A stretch of 64,000 nt of DNA from Bacillus sp. MYb209 (GTDB lineage Bacteria; Bacillota; Bacilli; Bacillales; Bacillaceae_G), in contig NZ_PCNZ01000015.1 of the NCBI RefSeq assembly GCF_002975175.1, forward strand, positions 1 to 64,000, read 5' to 3'. The first letter of the stretch is position 1, and every line of letters begins with the position of its first letter. Below the pieces are notes generated by a model. That model searched no databases, was not told where the DNA came from, and saw only the letters and a program-made list of their open reading frames with translations. The translations under genes were made by a program, and so were the position numbers. This document shows, in pieces, positions 1 through 9,821 of the stretch.

Positions 1-55
1 ACATGCCTGCCTGTCACGCAGGAGATCGCCGGTTCGACCCCGGTCGGGACCGCCA
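1..55 (+). tRNA. tRNA-Asp (GTC), 5' end cut off by the window
   Basis: The anticodon arm (CCTGC-CTGTCAC-GCAGG) carries a GTC anticodon. It is followed by a T arm with GGTTCGACCCC and the 3' acceptor strand CGGGACC, then discriminator G and an encoded CCA at 53-55. The D arm and 5' acceptor strand lie outside the window. It is probably the second-last tRNA of a cluster that ends with tRNA-Phe. Confidence 0.93.
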
Positions 56-96
56 CTTTTGTTTATACCACCATTAGTGGTTTTATATATAGTTTT

Positions 97-169
<73 letters not shown>

Positions 170-174
170 CTCTC

Positions 175-209
175 AGGATATTAAGTGGGCCCACTTAATA
201 TCCTTTTTA
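175..209 (+). terminator. Intrinsic terminator of the tRNA cluster
   Basis: A perfect 30-nt palindrome (175-204), centred on GGGCCC, is followed by a T run. It closes the tRNA transcript. Confidence 0.85.
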
Positions 210-259
210 TTTATGTAATTTTACAAAATTGAGTAGTTATTTTAAAATAGAATGAGGAG

Positions 260-288
260 CCTCTAGCAGTTGAAGCTAGAGGTTTTTC
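260..288 (+). terminator. Second hairpin with T run upstream of walR
   Basis: An 8-bp stem (CCTCTAGC at 260-267 with GCTAGAGG at 275-282) is followed by TTTTT. It looks like a back-up terminator insulating walR from the tRNA operon. The rest of 289-451 must hold the walR promoter, but I could not pick a convincing -35/-10 pair. Confidence 0.75.
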
Positions 289-451
289 TATAGATCGTAT
301 AAGATTCCATGTAAAAGTGGATCATATATGAGTCTATGAGAATAGAGGAGAAAATAATTAAACAGAGGGCGCGGTCATATAGGGACATACTATATAAGCG
401 TCAATGTGTTTAGGGATGATTGACCATATTTTTATAAGGAGGAAATAGGCG

Positions 452-1159
452 ATGATGGGAAAGAAAATTTTAGTAGTTGATGATGAAAAGCCGATTGCGG
501 ATATTTTGAAGTTCAACCTAGAAAAAGAAGGTTTTGAAATTGTAATGGCGCATGATGGTGATGAGGCGATTGCAAAAGCAAATGAAGAACAGCCAGATAT
601 GGTTTTATTAGATATTATGTTACCGGGAAAAGACGGTTTAGAGGTATGTCGTGAAATACGTAAAAGCTCAGAAATGCCAATTATTATGCTTACAGCAAAA
701 GACTCTGAAATTGATAAAGTATTAGGGCTTGAGCTTGGGGCAGATGATTATGTAACGAAGCCATTTAGTACGAGGGAGTTACTTGCTCGTGTGAAAGCGA
801 ATTTACGTCGCCATCAGCAGGGTGGTGCTGCAGAGAAAGAAGAAAATACCGAAATGGTTATTGGACCAATCGTTATCAATTCGAACGCTTATAGTGTAAC
901 GAAGCGTGAAGAAAGCATTGAGCTTACACATCGTGAATTTGAATTACTACATTATTTAGCGAAGCATTTAGGTCAAGTTATGACTCGTGAACATTTATTA
1001 CAAACAGTTTGGGGTTATGATTATTTTGGAGATGTACGTACAGTAGACGTAACGGTACGTCGTTTACGCGAAAAAATTGAAGATAATCCAAGTCATCCTA
1101 CTTTAATTGTAACTAGACGTGGGGTAGGGTATTACTTGCGTGACCCAGAACAGGAATAG
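452..1159 (+). CDS. walR: Essential cell-wall response regulator WalR (YycF)
   Basis: OmpR/PhoB-class response regulator of the WalRK system, which controls autolysins and peptidoglycan turnover in Bacillota. The receiver has the acidic pair in VVDDE (about 9-11), phospho-acceptor Asp54 (LLDIMLPG), a conserved Thr in MLTAKD and Lys in VTKPF. A winged-helix DNA-binding domain fills about 130-230 and ends with RRGVGYYL. Length (235 aa) is normal. Two ATGs are adjacent (452 and 455) after GGAGG, so the exact start is uncertain by one codon. It heads a tight walR-K-H-I-J run, with walK starting 3 nt after the stop. Confidence 0.98.
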   Translation: MMGKKILVVDDEKPIADILKFNLEKEGFEIVMAHDGDEAIAKANEEQPDMVLLDIMLPGKDGLEVCREIRKSSEMPIIMLTAKDSEIDKVLGLELGADDYVTKPFSTRELLARVKANLRRHQQGGAAEKEENTEMVIGPIVINSNAYSVTKREESIELTHREFELLHYLAKHLGQVMTREHLLQTVWGYDYFGDVRTVDVTVRRLREKIEDNPSHPTLIVTRRGVGYYLRDPEQE

Positions 1160-1162
1160 TAT

Positions 1163-2998
1163 ATGAAGAAAGTTGGTTTTTTTCAATCTATTCATTTAAA
1201 ATTTGTGCTCATATATATGCTGTTAATATTAATAGCAATGCAAGTAATTGGTGTATATTTCGTCAGGGAATTAGAAAAAAGCCTTGTAAAAGGCTTTCAA
1301 GATTCCTTAACGCAGCAAACAAACTTACTTTCTTATAACCTGAAGCAAGAGTTTGTAAAAGAACGTCCTAAAACAGAATCAGTAGATAAAGCTATTAATG
1401 ATTCGATTCAAAAATTCGCGTCAGATCGTAAGAGAGATATTCAAGAAGTAAGTGTAATTGATTCTACTAAAAAATTAATGGCAATTTCAGACGCGTCTAA
1501 GCAAAACAAGGTAGGACGAACGTCAGCAGACACAGCTGTACAACGGGTAATGGTACAAAAAAAACCAGAGTCAAAGGTTGAGAAAGACGTGAAAACGGGT
1601 CATCGGGTTCAAGTGATGATTACTCCTATTCTAAAAGAGCAAGAAGGAGAGGTACTTGGCGTCATTCGTATTGTTGCATCTATGGAAGATGTGTATAAAC
1701 AAATGAAGGATATAAACCAAATTTTCGCGACAGGGACAGTAATTGCTTTATTAGTAACAGCTGTACTTGGAATTTTATTGGCTCAAACAATCACGAGACC
1801 AATTTCAGATATGCGAAGACAAGCAATTGAAATGGCGAAAGGAAATTATTCGCGAAAAGTAAAGGTGCATAGTCATGATGAGATTGGACAATTAGCATTA
1901 TCTTTTAATAATTTATCTAAAAAATTACAACAAGCTCGTTCCTCCACAGAAAGTGAAAGACGAAAATTATCATCCGTTTTATCACATATGACAGATGGAG
2001 TAATTGCTACTGATCGAAAAGGCGACATCATTTTATTAAATGATCCTGCGGAAAAAATGTTAAATGTTTCGCGTGAAACGGCACTAGATCAATCAGTCTT
2101 AGAAGTGTTAGGGATACAAGAAGAATTTACGTTGGATCATTTATATGAAGAACCTGATTCAGTTTTATTAGATTTTAGTACGAGAAATGAACCATATATT
2201 TTACGTGCTAGTTTCTCTGTCATTCAAAAAGAAACAGGGAAGGCAAATGGTTTAATTGCTGTATTATATGATGTAACGGAGCAGGAGCGTATAGAGCGAG
2301 AACGTCGTGAGTTTGTTGCAAACGTATCTCATGAGCTAAGAACACCGTTAACAACGATGCGCAGTTACTTAGAAGCACTTACGGATGGTGCATGGCAAGA
2401 TCCGAATATCGCACCGCAATTTTTAACGGTTACACAAGAAGAAACAGAAAGAATGATCAGACTTGTAAATGCATTGTTACAACTATCTAAACTAGATAGT
2501 ACTGAACATCGTTTAATGAAGGAGTTTGTCGACTTTACTGATTTCTTCAATAATGTTATCGATCGTTTTGAAATGTCTAAAGAGCAAAATGTAAGTTTCA
2601 AACGATCCTTCTCTAAGAAATCTCGATTTATTGATATGGATGCGGACAAAATTACACAAGTTTTATATAACATTATTTCCAATGCATTAAAGTATTCGCC
2701 AGAAGGTGGTACAGTAACATATCGCCTGCGTGATCGTGGTGAGTTATTAGAGATTAGTGTGAGTGATCAAGGAATGGGAATCCCGAAGGAAAATGTAGAT
2801 AAAATATTTGAACGTTTTTACCGTGTAGATAAAGCTCGCTCAAGGCAAATGGGTGGTACAGGTCTTGGATTAGCCATTGCGAAAGAAATGATTGAGGCAC
2901 ATGGCGGCTCGATTTGGGCGAAAAGTGAAGAAGGAAAAGGGACAACTATTTATTTCACACTGCCAATGGCGGCGGATGAAGAGGACGATTGGGAATGA
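1163..2998 (+). CDS. walK: Sensor histidine kinase WalK (YycG)
   Basis: Membrane histidine kinase that phosphorylates WalR. In order: TM1 (about 13-32), an extracellular Cache/PAS-like domain (about 35-180), TM2 (about 185-207), HAMP (about 207-260), cytoplasmic PAS (about 264-370), a HisKA domain with phospho-accepting His390 in VSHELRTPL, and an HATPase with N box (NIISNALKYS), G1 (DQGMGI) and G2 (GGTGLGLAI). The length of 611 aa matches the family. The stop overlaps the walH start in an ATGA, which implies translational coupling. Confidence 0.98.
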   Translation: MKKVGFFQSIHLKFVLIYMLLILIAMQVIGVYFVRELEKSLVKGFQDSLTQQTNLLSYNLKQEFVKERPKTESVDKAINDSIQKFASDRKRDIQEVSVIDSTKKLMAISDASKQNKVGRTSADTAVQRVMVQKKPESKVEKDVKTGHRVQVMITPILKEQEGEVLGVIRIVASMEDVYKQMKDINQIFATGTVIALLVTAVLGILLAQTITRPISDMRRQAIEMAKGNYSRKVKVHSHDEIGQLALSFNNLSKKLQQARSSTESERRKLSSVLSHMTDGVIATDRKGDIILLNDPAEKMLNVSRETALDQSVLEVLGIQEEFTLDHLYEEPDSVLLDFSTRNEPYILRASFSVIQKETGKANGLIAVLYDVTEQERIERERREFVANVSHELRTPLTTMRSYLEALTDGAWQDPNIAPQFLTVTQEETERMIRLVNALLQLSKLDSTEHRLMKEFVDFTDFFNNVIDRFEMSKEQNVSFKRSFSKKSRFIDMDADKITQVLYNIISNALKYSPEGGTVTYRLRDRGELLEISVSDQGMGIPKENVDKIFERFYRVDKARSRQMGGTGLGLAIAKEMIEAHGGSIWAKSEEGKGTTIYFTLPMAADEEDDWE

Positions 2999-4338
2999 GC
3001 ATGGAAAACTTTAAAACGATAGTTCTAATTAATTTAGTTGTTATTAGCCTATTTCTTACTTTTAACTTATGGACATATGTTCCTGATTCTAATTCGATAC
3101 AAAATGCAAAATTTGTTCAAGGGAATGAAGAGATAAATCCAATAAAACTTTCGGAGGTTGTTCACCCATCTTCTGTCATTGTTCATAAAGAGAAAAATCA
3201 TTATGTGAGTGAAAACAAGAATAATGTGGATTTAATTTATAGAATTCTTGAAAATGGAGAGTTATATGATTTTAGGGAAATAACAGGGACAGTTCCTAAA
3301 GGTGATTTTCTTTCGTATGTACATGGAGAAGAAAAAATCGAATTTGTTTTTCCTACAAACATTCCACTGGGTACGATTAAAAGTATGTTTAATTTTAAAG
3401 ATAAAAACATAGAAGATAATAGGAGTTTCAATCGTATTATAATTGATCCTTCTCGAAGTAAGGACCAAGAAATTAAAATTAGTTTTGTTTCCTATGATAC
3501 TTATCCTTATCGTAAAATATATCAAGCAAAATTGAGTGGTGTTGATGTAAAGGATGTTATAAATGCTCAAAATCAACTTATAACAGTAGCGAGACCGTAT
3601 TTTGAATATCAAATAAGTGATAGAAAAAAACTTTACTTACCAGATGGAATTACGGAAATAAGTGAGGTAGAGTATTTTGGATCTAGGTTAGAAGAGGATA
3701 CATTTAAAAATGCATTATTTAGTGATCCGCGTTATTTAAGTCCTATTTCTGAGAAATCAAAGGAAACATTTACAGATGGTATACGTTCTATGGAAATTGA
3801 TCAGTCAAATGCAATGTTGAAATACAAAAACTCTGCTGTACACAGTGATGAATCTATGGATAATGCAACACTTTTACAAAAAAGTTTTGACTTTGTAAGT
3901 GGACATAGTGGTGCCTTAAGACTCTATCGTTTTGATTATATTAATAAGGGGAAAACGTCTTTCCGTTTATATGAGGATGGGTTACCTGTATTTAATAGCG
4001 ATGGAATGGCAGAATTAAAGCAAGCATGGGGTTCAGGTGAAATCATGCAGTATGAAAGATCTCTTTTTGATCCAAGTTTCAAATTACCTAGTAAACAACT
4101 AACAACTTCTCTCGCATCGGGTCAGACCGTGATGGCATCATTAGAGAATAATCCGCAAATTGATAAAAATTTAATTCAGGATGTTGGAATTGGTTATAAG
4201 TTATCATTGGAAGATTCCATCAACGAAGGAAAAAACGTTATTTTAAAGCCGATATGGTATGTAAAATGTGAAGAAAATGGTAAGCAACAAATATTTGAAT
4301 GGAGTGAGGAGGGACTAAATGGATTGGGATCGAATTAA
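2995..4338 (+). CDS. walH: WalK regulatory membrane protein WalH (YycH)
   Basis: Single-pass protein with one N-terminal membrane segment (about 8-27) and a large external domain. In B. subtilis YycH and YycI form a membrane complex that restrains WalK. The in-frame reading extends to a TTG at 2989, but the ATG at 2995 overlaps the walK stop by 4 nt and is preceded by GAGG, so I prefer it. Length is about 447 aa. The 3' end overlaps walI by 20 nt. Identification rests on context and general family resemblance, as this family has few sharp motifs. Confidence 0.93.
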   Translation: MSMENFKTIVLINLVVISLFLTFNLWTYVPDSNSIQNAKFVQGNEEINPIKLSEVVHPSSVIVHKEKNHYVSENKNNVDLIYRILENGELYDFREITGTVPKGDFLSYVHGEEKIEFVFPTNIPLGTIKSMFNFKDKNIEDNRSFNRIIIDPSRSKDQEIKISFVSYDTYPYRKIYQAKLSGVDVKDVINAQNQLITVARPYFEYQISDRKKLYLPDGITEISEVEYFGSRLEEDTFKNALFSDPRYLSPISEKSKETFTDGIRSMEIDQSNAMLKYKNSAVHSDESMDNATLLQKSFDFVSGHSGALRLYRFDYINKGKTSFRLYEDGLPVFNSDGMAELKQAWGSGEIMQYERSLFDPSFKLPSKQLTTSLASGQTVMASLENNPQIDKNLIQDVGIGYKLSLEDSINEGKNVILKPIWYVKCEENGKQQIFEWSEEGLNGLGSN

Positions 4339-5155
4339 AACCATATTTATTGTGACCTTTTTTGTTTTAGACCTCTTTCTTATCTTTCAGTTCATTCAAA
4401 AGCAAGATAGTAATCAATTGGAACTTGTGACGGAAACGAAAATCGATCAACAATTAAGGGCTGGAAAGATTACTATGGGGAACTTTCCTAAAGAACCGAA
4501 AAAAGAGTCATTTATAATGGCAAAAAATAAGGGTTTCAAAGAAGATGATGTGCAGTCTTTAAAAAACCAGACAGCACATGTGCAAGACGAATACCAAATA
4601 GAAAGTAAATTAAAAGAGCCTTTTTTAAATACGAAATCATTGTCAAAAGATAAGTATAATGATTTTTTGAAAAACTACGTGCTTGACGGACAGAAGTACG
4701 AGTTCGGGGCAATGAAAGACTCCAAAATTTATTTCTTCCAAAAGTATAAGGATAAACCGATTTTTTACAACAATCATGCAATGATTGTTGTAGATTTGAA
4801 TGAAAAAAATGAGCTTGTTTCGTATACACAAACAATGTTAACGGATTTGAAGGAAATGGGCGAAAGCGAAAAGACGAAAGAACAAGAAATTATCACTGCT
4901 CAAACAGCTTTAGAAAATATATATTTGAAAAATAAAATTGCAGAAAATACGCACGTGAAAGAGGCGCAGATTGGATATGCGACTCTTGCGGAGTCTTCTT
5001 CTAATATACAAGTGCTTGCTCCAACATGGAACTTAAAGACAGAACAGAAAAAGGATTTTTTTGTGAATGCAATTGAAGGGCAAGTTATGGAATTAGGGGA
5101 AACTCAAGTGCCGGAAGAACATAATGGAGTGAGAAAGAATGAGTATGCATTTTAG
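4319..5155 (+). CDS. walI: WalK regulatory membrane protein WalI (YycI)
   Basis: 278 aa with one N-terminal membrane anchor (about 7-24) and an extracytoplasmic domain of the YycI/YycH type. It works with WalH to modulate WalK. The start ATG lies inside the end of walH after GAGGAGG, and the stop lies 17 nt inside walJ, so walH, walI and walJ are all translationally overlapped. Position and topology make the call secure even though the sequence is quick-evolving. Confidence 0.94.
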   Translation: MDWDRIKTIFIVTFFVLDLFLIFQFIQKQDSNQLELVTETKIDQQLRAGKITMGNFPKEPKKESFIMAKNKGFKEDDVQSLKNQTAHVQDEYQIESKLKEPFLNTKSLSKDKYNDFLKNYVLDGQKYEFGAMKDSKIYFFQKYKDKPIFYNNHAMIVVDLNEKNELVSYTQTMLTDLKEMGESEKTKEQEIITAQTALENIYLKNKIAENTHVKEAQIGYATLAESSSNIQVLAPTWNLKTEQKKDFFVNAIEGQVMELGETQVPEEHNGVRKNEYAF

Positions 5156-5933
5156 TGTACTTGCAAGTGGAAGTACAGGGAATATGCTATATGTAGGAAC
5201 AGATGAAAAAAAACTGCTCGTCGATGCAGGTTTAAGTGGTAAAGCTACAGAGGCTTTATTTAAACAAGCTGAACTGAATATAAATGACATATCAGGTATT
5301 CTTGTAACACATGAGCATAGTGACCATATTAAAGGATTAGGTGTATTGGCGCGTAAATATGATTTACCTGTTTATGCGAACGAGAAAACATGGAATGCAA
5401 TGGAACATTTAATAGGTAATATCCCAACTGATCAAAAATTCATTTTCTCAGTAGGAGACGTGAAAACATTTGGGGATATTGAAGTTGAATCATTTGGTGT
5501 TTCTCACGATGCGGCAGAACCGATGTTTTACGCTTTTCATAACAATAATAGAAAGTTAGCTCTTATTACAGATACGGGCTACGTAAGTGACCGTATGAAA
5601 GGTGTTATTAAGGGAGCGAATGCTTTCGTATTTGAAAGCAATCATGATGTGGAAATGCTTCGTATGGGACGCTATCCATGGAGCATTAAGCGACGTATTT
5701 TAAGCGACGTTGGCCACGTTTGTAATGAGGACGCTGCATTAGCGATGGCTGATGTTATTACAGACGAGACAAAACACATTTATTTAGCGCATTTAAGCTT
5801 AGATAATAACATGAAAGAATTAGCGCGTATGTCTGTATCACAAGTATTAGAAGAAAAAGGTTTTGGGGTTGGAGAATCCTTTGAAATACATGATACAGAT
5901 CAAAAAATACCTACGAAAATTCAATACGTATAA
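5139..5933 (+). CDS. walJ: Metallo-beta-lactamase-fold hydrolase WalJ (YycJ)
   Basis: 264-aa metallo-beta-lactamase-fold protein, the usual last member of the wal operon. The zinc motif HEHSDH is at 58-63, with further ligands in SHDAAEP and DTGYVS and near the C-terminal LAHLS. YycJ-family proteins are DNA exonuclease-like enzymes linked to cell division and mismatch repair; the substrate cannot be read from sequence. The start follows AGTGAGAAAG and overlaps the end of walI. Confidence 0.96.
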   Translation: MSMHFSVLASGSTGNMLYVGTDEKKLLVDAGLSGKATEALFKQAELNINDISGILVTHEHSDHIKGLGVLARKYDLPVYANEKTWNAMEHLIGNIPTDQKFIFSVGDVKTFGDIEVESFGVSHDAAEPMFYAFHNNNRKLALITDTGYVSDRMKGVIKGANAFVFESNHDVEMLRMGRYPWSIKRRILSDVGHVCNEDAALAMADVITDETKHIYLAHLSLDNNMKELARMSVSQVLEEKGFGVGESFEIHDTDQKIPTKIQYV

Positions 5934-5996
5934 TTCTTCATTTTAGTAAATAATAAAGGTGAATATAGTTGTTTTCAGGAAGATAGGTGAACAAAT

Positions 5997-7184
5997 ATGT
6001 CCTTTATTGATGAAGAAAAATATCGTATTAAACGCGCAGGGAAAAAGAAACATAAAGGTATTTTCATTTCTAGCATAGCGGGAACAATTGTAGGGGCTTC
6101 ATTATTTGCATTTGGAGCTCCTTTATTTTCAAATCATGCAGGTAAGCTTCCACAAGCTGAAGCAAGTGAAAAAAATATGGCTGAAGCCCAAAGTGGAAAT
6201 GGTCCTGTTAAACAGATTAGCTTTGTAGACGCTGTTGATCGTGCCTCAGAGGCTGTTGTTGGTGTTATTAATATTCAACGAGATGATTTTTCAGAGGCTG
6301 ATTCGGAAGCTGGTACAGGCTCTGGTGTGATTTATAAGAGAACAGATGGACATGCGTATATTGTAACGAATAACCACGTTGTTGCTGGGGCGAATCGTAT
6401 TGAAGTGAGCTTAAGTGACGGTAAGAAAATTCCAGGTAAAGTATTAGGAACCGATGTAGTCACGGATTTAGCGGTACTCGAAATAGATGCGAAGCATGTG
6501 AAGAAAGTGATTGAAATTGGCGACTCTAATACCGTTCGTAGAGGAGAACCAGTTATTGCGATTGGAAATCCACTTGGGTTACAATTTTCCGGAACTGTCA
6601 CACAAGGTATTATTTCGGCTAATGAGCGTATTGTTCCTGTAGATTTAGATCAAGATGGACATTACGATTGGCAAGTAGAAGTATTGCAAACAGATGCGGC
6701 AATTAATCCAGGTAATAGTGGTGGGGCGCTTGTAAATGTAGCGGGACAATTAATAGGTATTAACTCAATGAAAATTGCAGCAAAAGAAGTAGAGGGAATT
6801 GGACTAGCTATTCCAGTTACGAGAGCTGTTCCTATTATGAATGAACTAGAAAAGTACGGTAAAGTAAGAAGACCTTACGTTGGGATTGAACTAAGATCAT
6901 TAAATGAGATTCCGAGTTACTATTGGTCAAAAACGTTACACTTACCAGGTAACGTAACAGAAGGAGTTTGCATTTTAGATGTGAAAAGTCCTTCGCCAGG
7001 TACGGATGCGGGTCTTAGAGAACATGATGTTATTGTGGCGGTAGATGGAAAAGCGGTGCACGATATTATTGAGTTCCGCACGGCCTTATATAATAAAAAA
7101 ATTAATGATGAAATGACTCTTACGTTTTATCGTGGTACAAAACGAGCGACAACAACGGTGAAATTAGGCATTCAAAAGTATTAA
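5997..7184 (+). CDS. htrC: HtrA/DegP-family membrane serine protease
   Basis: Surface quality-control protease of the trypsin-like S1C family. A basic N-terminus is followed by one membrane anchor (about 22-44), a linker, the protease domain (about 75-270) and one C-terminal PDZ domain (about 290-385). The catalytic triad is visible: His127 (TNNHVV), Asp157 (TDLAVL) and Ser241 (GNSGGAL). The position directly after walJ matches B. subtilis yyxA/htrC. A terminator follows. Confidence 0.95.
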   Translation: MSFIDEEKYRIKRAGKKKHKGIFISSIAGTIVGASLFAFGAPLFSNHAGKLPQAEASEKNMAEAQSGNGPVKQISFVDAVDRASEAVVGVINIQRDDFSEADSEAGTGSGVIYKRTDGHAYIVTNNHVVAGANRIEVSLSDGKKIPGKVLGTDVVTDLAVLEIDAKHVKKVIEIGDSNTVRRGEPVIAIGNPLGLQFSGTVTQGIISANERIVPVDLDQDGHYDWQVEVLQTDAAINPGNSGGALVNVAGQLIGINSMKIAAKEVEGIGLAIPVTRAVPIMNELEKYGKVRRPYVGIELRSLNEIPSYYWSKTLHLPGNVTEGVCILDVKSPSPGTDAGLREHDVIVAVDGKAVHDIIEFRTALYNKKINDEMTLTFYRGTKRATTTVKLGIQKY

Positions 7185-7215
7185 AAACAGGAGGGCCTAC
7201 CTCCTGTTTTCTATT
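7184..7215 (+). terminator. Terminator after htrC
   Basis: An 11-bp perfect stem (AAAACAGGAGG with CCTCCTGTTTT) around a 5-nt loop, ending in T's. It ends the wal-htrC transcript. Confidence 0.85.
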
Positions 7216-7237
7216 GTAGAAAAGTGAGGTGAAGAAT

Positions 7238-7423
7238 ATGAATTTACCTTGTTGTTTAGAACATGTTGAATTAGCATTAGATATCATTGTGGATGAGTGT
7301 GAAGTCGCACCGGTTATTAACAATGTGGATAACTCTGAAGAAGAGAAAAAAACATGTGAATTTTGTCAAAACGAGGCGACATATGTTGTATCGAACACAG
7401 ATTCTCACACAATATGTGGGTAA
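7238..7423 (+). CDS. CxxH/CxxC small protein (BA_5709-like family)
   Basis: 61-aa acidic protein with two metal-site-like motifs: CLEH near residue 6 and CEFC near residue 40. They suggest zinc or iron binding. It matches the CxxH/CxxC family that sits between htrA and rlmH in the B. cereus group. I start it at ATG 7238, which has a GAGGTGAA Shine-Dalgarno; a GTG three codons upstream lies inside that site. Its coding sequence carries two DnaA-box-like sequences and its stop lies within the box cluster. Function is unknown. Confidence 0.85.
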   Translation: MNLPCCLEHVELALDIIVDECEVAPVINNVDNSEEEKKTCEFCQNEATYVVSNTDSHTICG

Positions 7424-7457
7424 CATTTGTGGATATGTGGATAAGTCCTGTGGATAA
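7288..7457 (-). promoter_or_regulatory. DnaA-box cluster upstream of rlmH
   Basis: Six TGTGGATAA-type sequences (reverse complement of the DnaA box TTATCCACA) lie in one orientation. Perfect copies are at 7324-7332, 7436-7444 and 7449-7457. One-mismatch copies are at 7288-7296, 7415-7423 and 7428-7436. The last four fall within 43 bp. In B. subtilis a stable DnaA-binding cluster is reported beside the same gene (yydA = rlmH), so this is probably its counterpart, able to titrate DnaA or affect rlmH. Confidence 0.8.
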
Positions 7458-7482
7458 CGTGTTTGTAAGGTGGGGAATAGAT

Positions 7483-7962
7483 GTGAATATCTCGATTATT
7501 TCAATCGGAAAATTAAAAGAAAAATACTTAAAACAAGGTATAGCAGAATACTTAAAACGATTATCTTCTTACGCAAAAGTAGAAGTAATTGAATTGCCAG
7601 ATGAAAAGGCACCAGAAAATTTAAGTGCAGCAGAAATGTTAATTGTAAAAGAAAAAGAAGGTATACGTATACTGGATAAAATTTCTGATGATACGCACGT
7701 CATTGCATTAGCGATAGAAGGAAAACAAAAATCATCAGAAGAATTTGCAGCAAGTATAGATCGCCTTGCTACATATGGAAAGAGCAAAATCACATTTGTA
7801 ATTGGTGGATCACTGGGGCTTAGTTCTGAAGTAATGAAGCGTTCAAACGAATCTCTTTCTTTCTCAAAGATGACATTACCACATCAATTAATGCGATTAG
7901 TATTGCTTGAGCAAGTGTATAGAGCGTTTCGTATTAATCGCGGTGAACCGTATCATAAATAG
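7483..7962 (+). CDS. rlmH: 23S rRNA pseudouridine-1915 N3-methyltransferase RlmH
   Basis: SPOUT-class methyltransferase acting on 23S rRNA helix 69, 159 aa. The AdoMet-binding trefoil knot is visible in [10 protein letters not shown] and the conserved C-terminus [22 protein letters not shown] is split across the last 45 residues. The start is GTG 7483 after AAGGTGGGG. The frame is open further upstream, but that part runs through the DnaA boxes and does not belong to the family. Confidence 0.96.
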   Translation: MNISIISIGKLKEKYLKQGIAEYLKRLSSYAKVEVIELPDEKAPENLSAAEMLIVKEKEGIRILDKISDDTHVIALAIEGKQKSSEEFAASIDRLATYGKSKITFVIGGSLGLSSEVMKRSNESLSFSKMTLPHQLMRLVLLEQVYRAFRINRGEPYHK

Positions 7963-8050
7963 TGGGTAATAATTGAAAGTTAATAATGCCCTATTTATTA
8001 AAATAAATTATAATTGGTTGTATATGTAATAAAAATATGATCAAAAAATT

Positions 8051-8083
8051 AGCACTTATCTTTACAGGATAGAGTGCTTTTTT
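8051..8083 (+). terminator. Terminator after rlmH
   Basis: AGCACT at 8051-8056 pairs with AGTGCT at 8073-8078, extended by a bulged ATC/GAT, then a T run. The rest of 7963-8226 shows no gene. Confidence 0.7.
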
Positions 8084-8226
8084 CTATATGTAATTCATTA
8101 TTTTAGATTTAGTCGATACATAATTAAAAGGGGAGATGTAAGTATTTGGTGAAATAAAGCATAATCAATATAGGAAAAAAGAAGTATTAGATGTAATTAG
8201 GGGGGCTTAACATAGTTAGGGGAAAT

Positions 8227-9663
8227 ATGAAAAAAGTACTTATATCATTACTAAAAAATCCATTATTAATAATTGGGTACTGGATTTTTTGTTATGAGTT
8301 AGCTTTGTTATGTATGTATGGGAGAATGAATAATAATATTTATATTCTGTTACTATGTGTAGTATTTTTAATCCTTATCATTATAGTTACTACAATTAAA
8401 GTTATAAAAAATGGGGAACATGAATCGTCCAAATTAATAAATATAAAAGGATGGAAATATTGTTCCGTTATCATCATTATTTTTATAACGTTTTTTTATG
8501 GGATGAAAATTTATAAAAGTGCAACAAATTATGGTGGTAGACTAGCATGGTTTATAGAAAGCATAAAACATGAAAGATCAGTTGAACTTGAGCGTGATAA
8601 TATATATAAATATGGTGTAGAGGGTATTTTTGAAGATATAAATAAAAAATATACTTTGCCAAAGAAGTTATATATTTCAGATGGTTTTACATTAGAATTC
8701 AACTCAGATGGAACAATAACCTCATTTGATACCTTTCTTTATGGGAAAAATGCTGCTGGAAAAGAGGAAAGTTATTTAATATCTTATAATAAAAACAAAT
8801 CAAAAGATATTTTTATAAGACTATATGGGCATGTTAATGCTGATTATAATGAAGATAAATTAGTAAAACCTTTAATTGAAACGGTTCAGGCCATCCCAGT
8901 TAAACAAATTGTTAGTAAGTGGAATGAAAATCAGTATGGGCTAATTTACTATGGGAAAAGGAATTGGGGTTATAATACAGCAGGAATTATTAATATTAAT
9001 AAAGATGGGAAATTAGAGAAGTTAAAAGAAGCAAAATCCGAAATAATTGGATATACGGTATCTATATTTATCCCTGGAAAAGAGAAGGAGATAGTACCTG
9101 CTAGATATAATCTACTAGGTAATTCCGATTGGAGTAAGGAAAGTAGTTCTAAAAAGGAAAAGAAGGATGTAACTAATAATAATGAGCAATTTTACTTTTC
9201 AAAAGAAGTGGGTTATAAACTAACTGTTATAGATAAAGCATTAGGGAGTACCTTTTATTCACTAAGCAAGACAATTGATGGTGGGGAAACATGGGGAGTT
9301 ATAAATGAAGACCCGTTTAATGAAGCGGTTGGTAGTGCATCAGGAATTATCTTTTTTAATGAGAAGCTCGGATTTTTAAGGGCAGCCAGGCCCTCAGGAA
9401 CTGAAGGGGGACTATACCGTACAGATGATGGGGGTAAAACCTTTAAAAAGGTGAGCTATACGAATCATGAGGTGAAGCTAGAAAGTGGACAATTAATAAA
9501 TCCATTTGATTTTCCTAATATGCCTTATGAGAAGGATGGAGTTTTTAACATGCTAGTGGGTCAAGGAGAAGATGGAGATTACAATGGTAATAGTAGTATA
9601 CTTTATCAATCCAAAGATCAAGGTGAAACATGGGAATATGTAAAAGAGGTTAAAGGTAATTAA
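8227..9663 (+). CDS. Membrane-anchored BNR/Asp-box repeat protein, function unknown
   Basis: 478 aa. Three membrane segments lie near the N-terminus (about 10-30, 37-57 and 77-94). A long exposed domain follows, whose C-terminal third has three Asp-box (BNR) motifs: TIDGGETW, RTDDGGKTF and QSKDQGETW. Such motifs cap beta-propeller blades in sialidases, sortilin-type and photosynthesis-assembly proteins; three copies do not prove a full propeller or an enzyme. No sialidase active site is recognisable. Codon use is more AT-rich than the flanking core genes, so it may be accessory. Confidence 0.75.
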   Translation: MKKVLISLLKNPLLIIGYWIFCYELALLCMYGRMNNNIYILLLCVVFLILIIIVTTIKVIKNGEHESSKLINIKGWKYCSVIIIIFITFFYGMKIYKSATNYGGRLAWFIESIKHERSVELERDNIYKYGVEGIFEDINKKYTLPKKLYISDGFTLEFNSDGTITSFDTFLYGKNAAGKEESYLISYNKNKSKDIFIRLYGHVNADYNEDKLVKPLIETVQAIPVKQIVSKWNENQYGLIYYGKRNWGYNTAGIININKDGKLEKLKEAKSEIIGYTVSIFIPGKEKEIVPARYNLLGNSDWSKESSSKKEKKDVTNNNEQFYFSKEVGYKLTVIDKALGSTFYSLSKTIDGGETWGVINEDPFNEAVGSASGIIFFNEKLGFLRAARPSGTEGGLYRTDDGGKTFKKVSYTNHEVKLESGQLINPFDFPNMPYEKDGVFNMLVGQGEDGDYNGNSSILYQSKDQGETWEYVKEVKGN

Positions 9664-9670
9664 TAGTGGG

Positions 9671-9705
9671 AAGACCATTGGACAAAAATCACCGATGGTC
9701 TTTTA
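9671..9705 (+). terminator. Terminator after the BNR protein
   Basis: AAGACCAT (9671-9678) pairs with ATGGTCTT (9695-9702), followed by TT and an A/T stretch. Confidence 0.7.
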
Positions 9706-9821
9706 AATATTAATAGATGGTATGTAGATTTCCTAAAATAAGTATGTTTCTATTTCTAAAAAAGTATGCTGTAATATGAAGAGGAAAAAGTATAAGTAGT
9801 CAGAGAAGTGAGGAATTAAAG

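Noticed and set aside
4952-4957. CACGTG cores at 4952, 9981 and 36535 as further parS sites
   Set aside because: The flanking bases do not match TGTTN/AAACA; all three lie within genes.
7363-7482. N-terminal extension of rlmH by 40 codons
   Set aside because: The frame is open, but it runs through the DnaA boxes and the CxxH/CxxC gene; the GTG at 7483 has a ribosome site and gives the family length.
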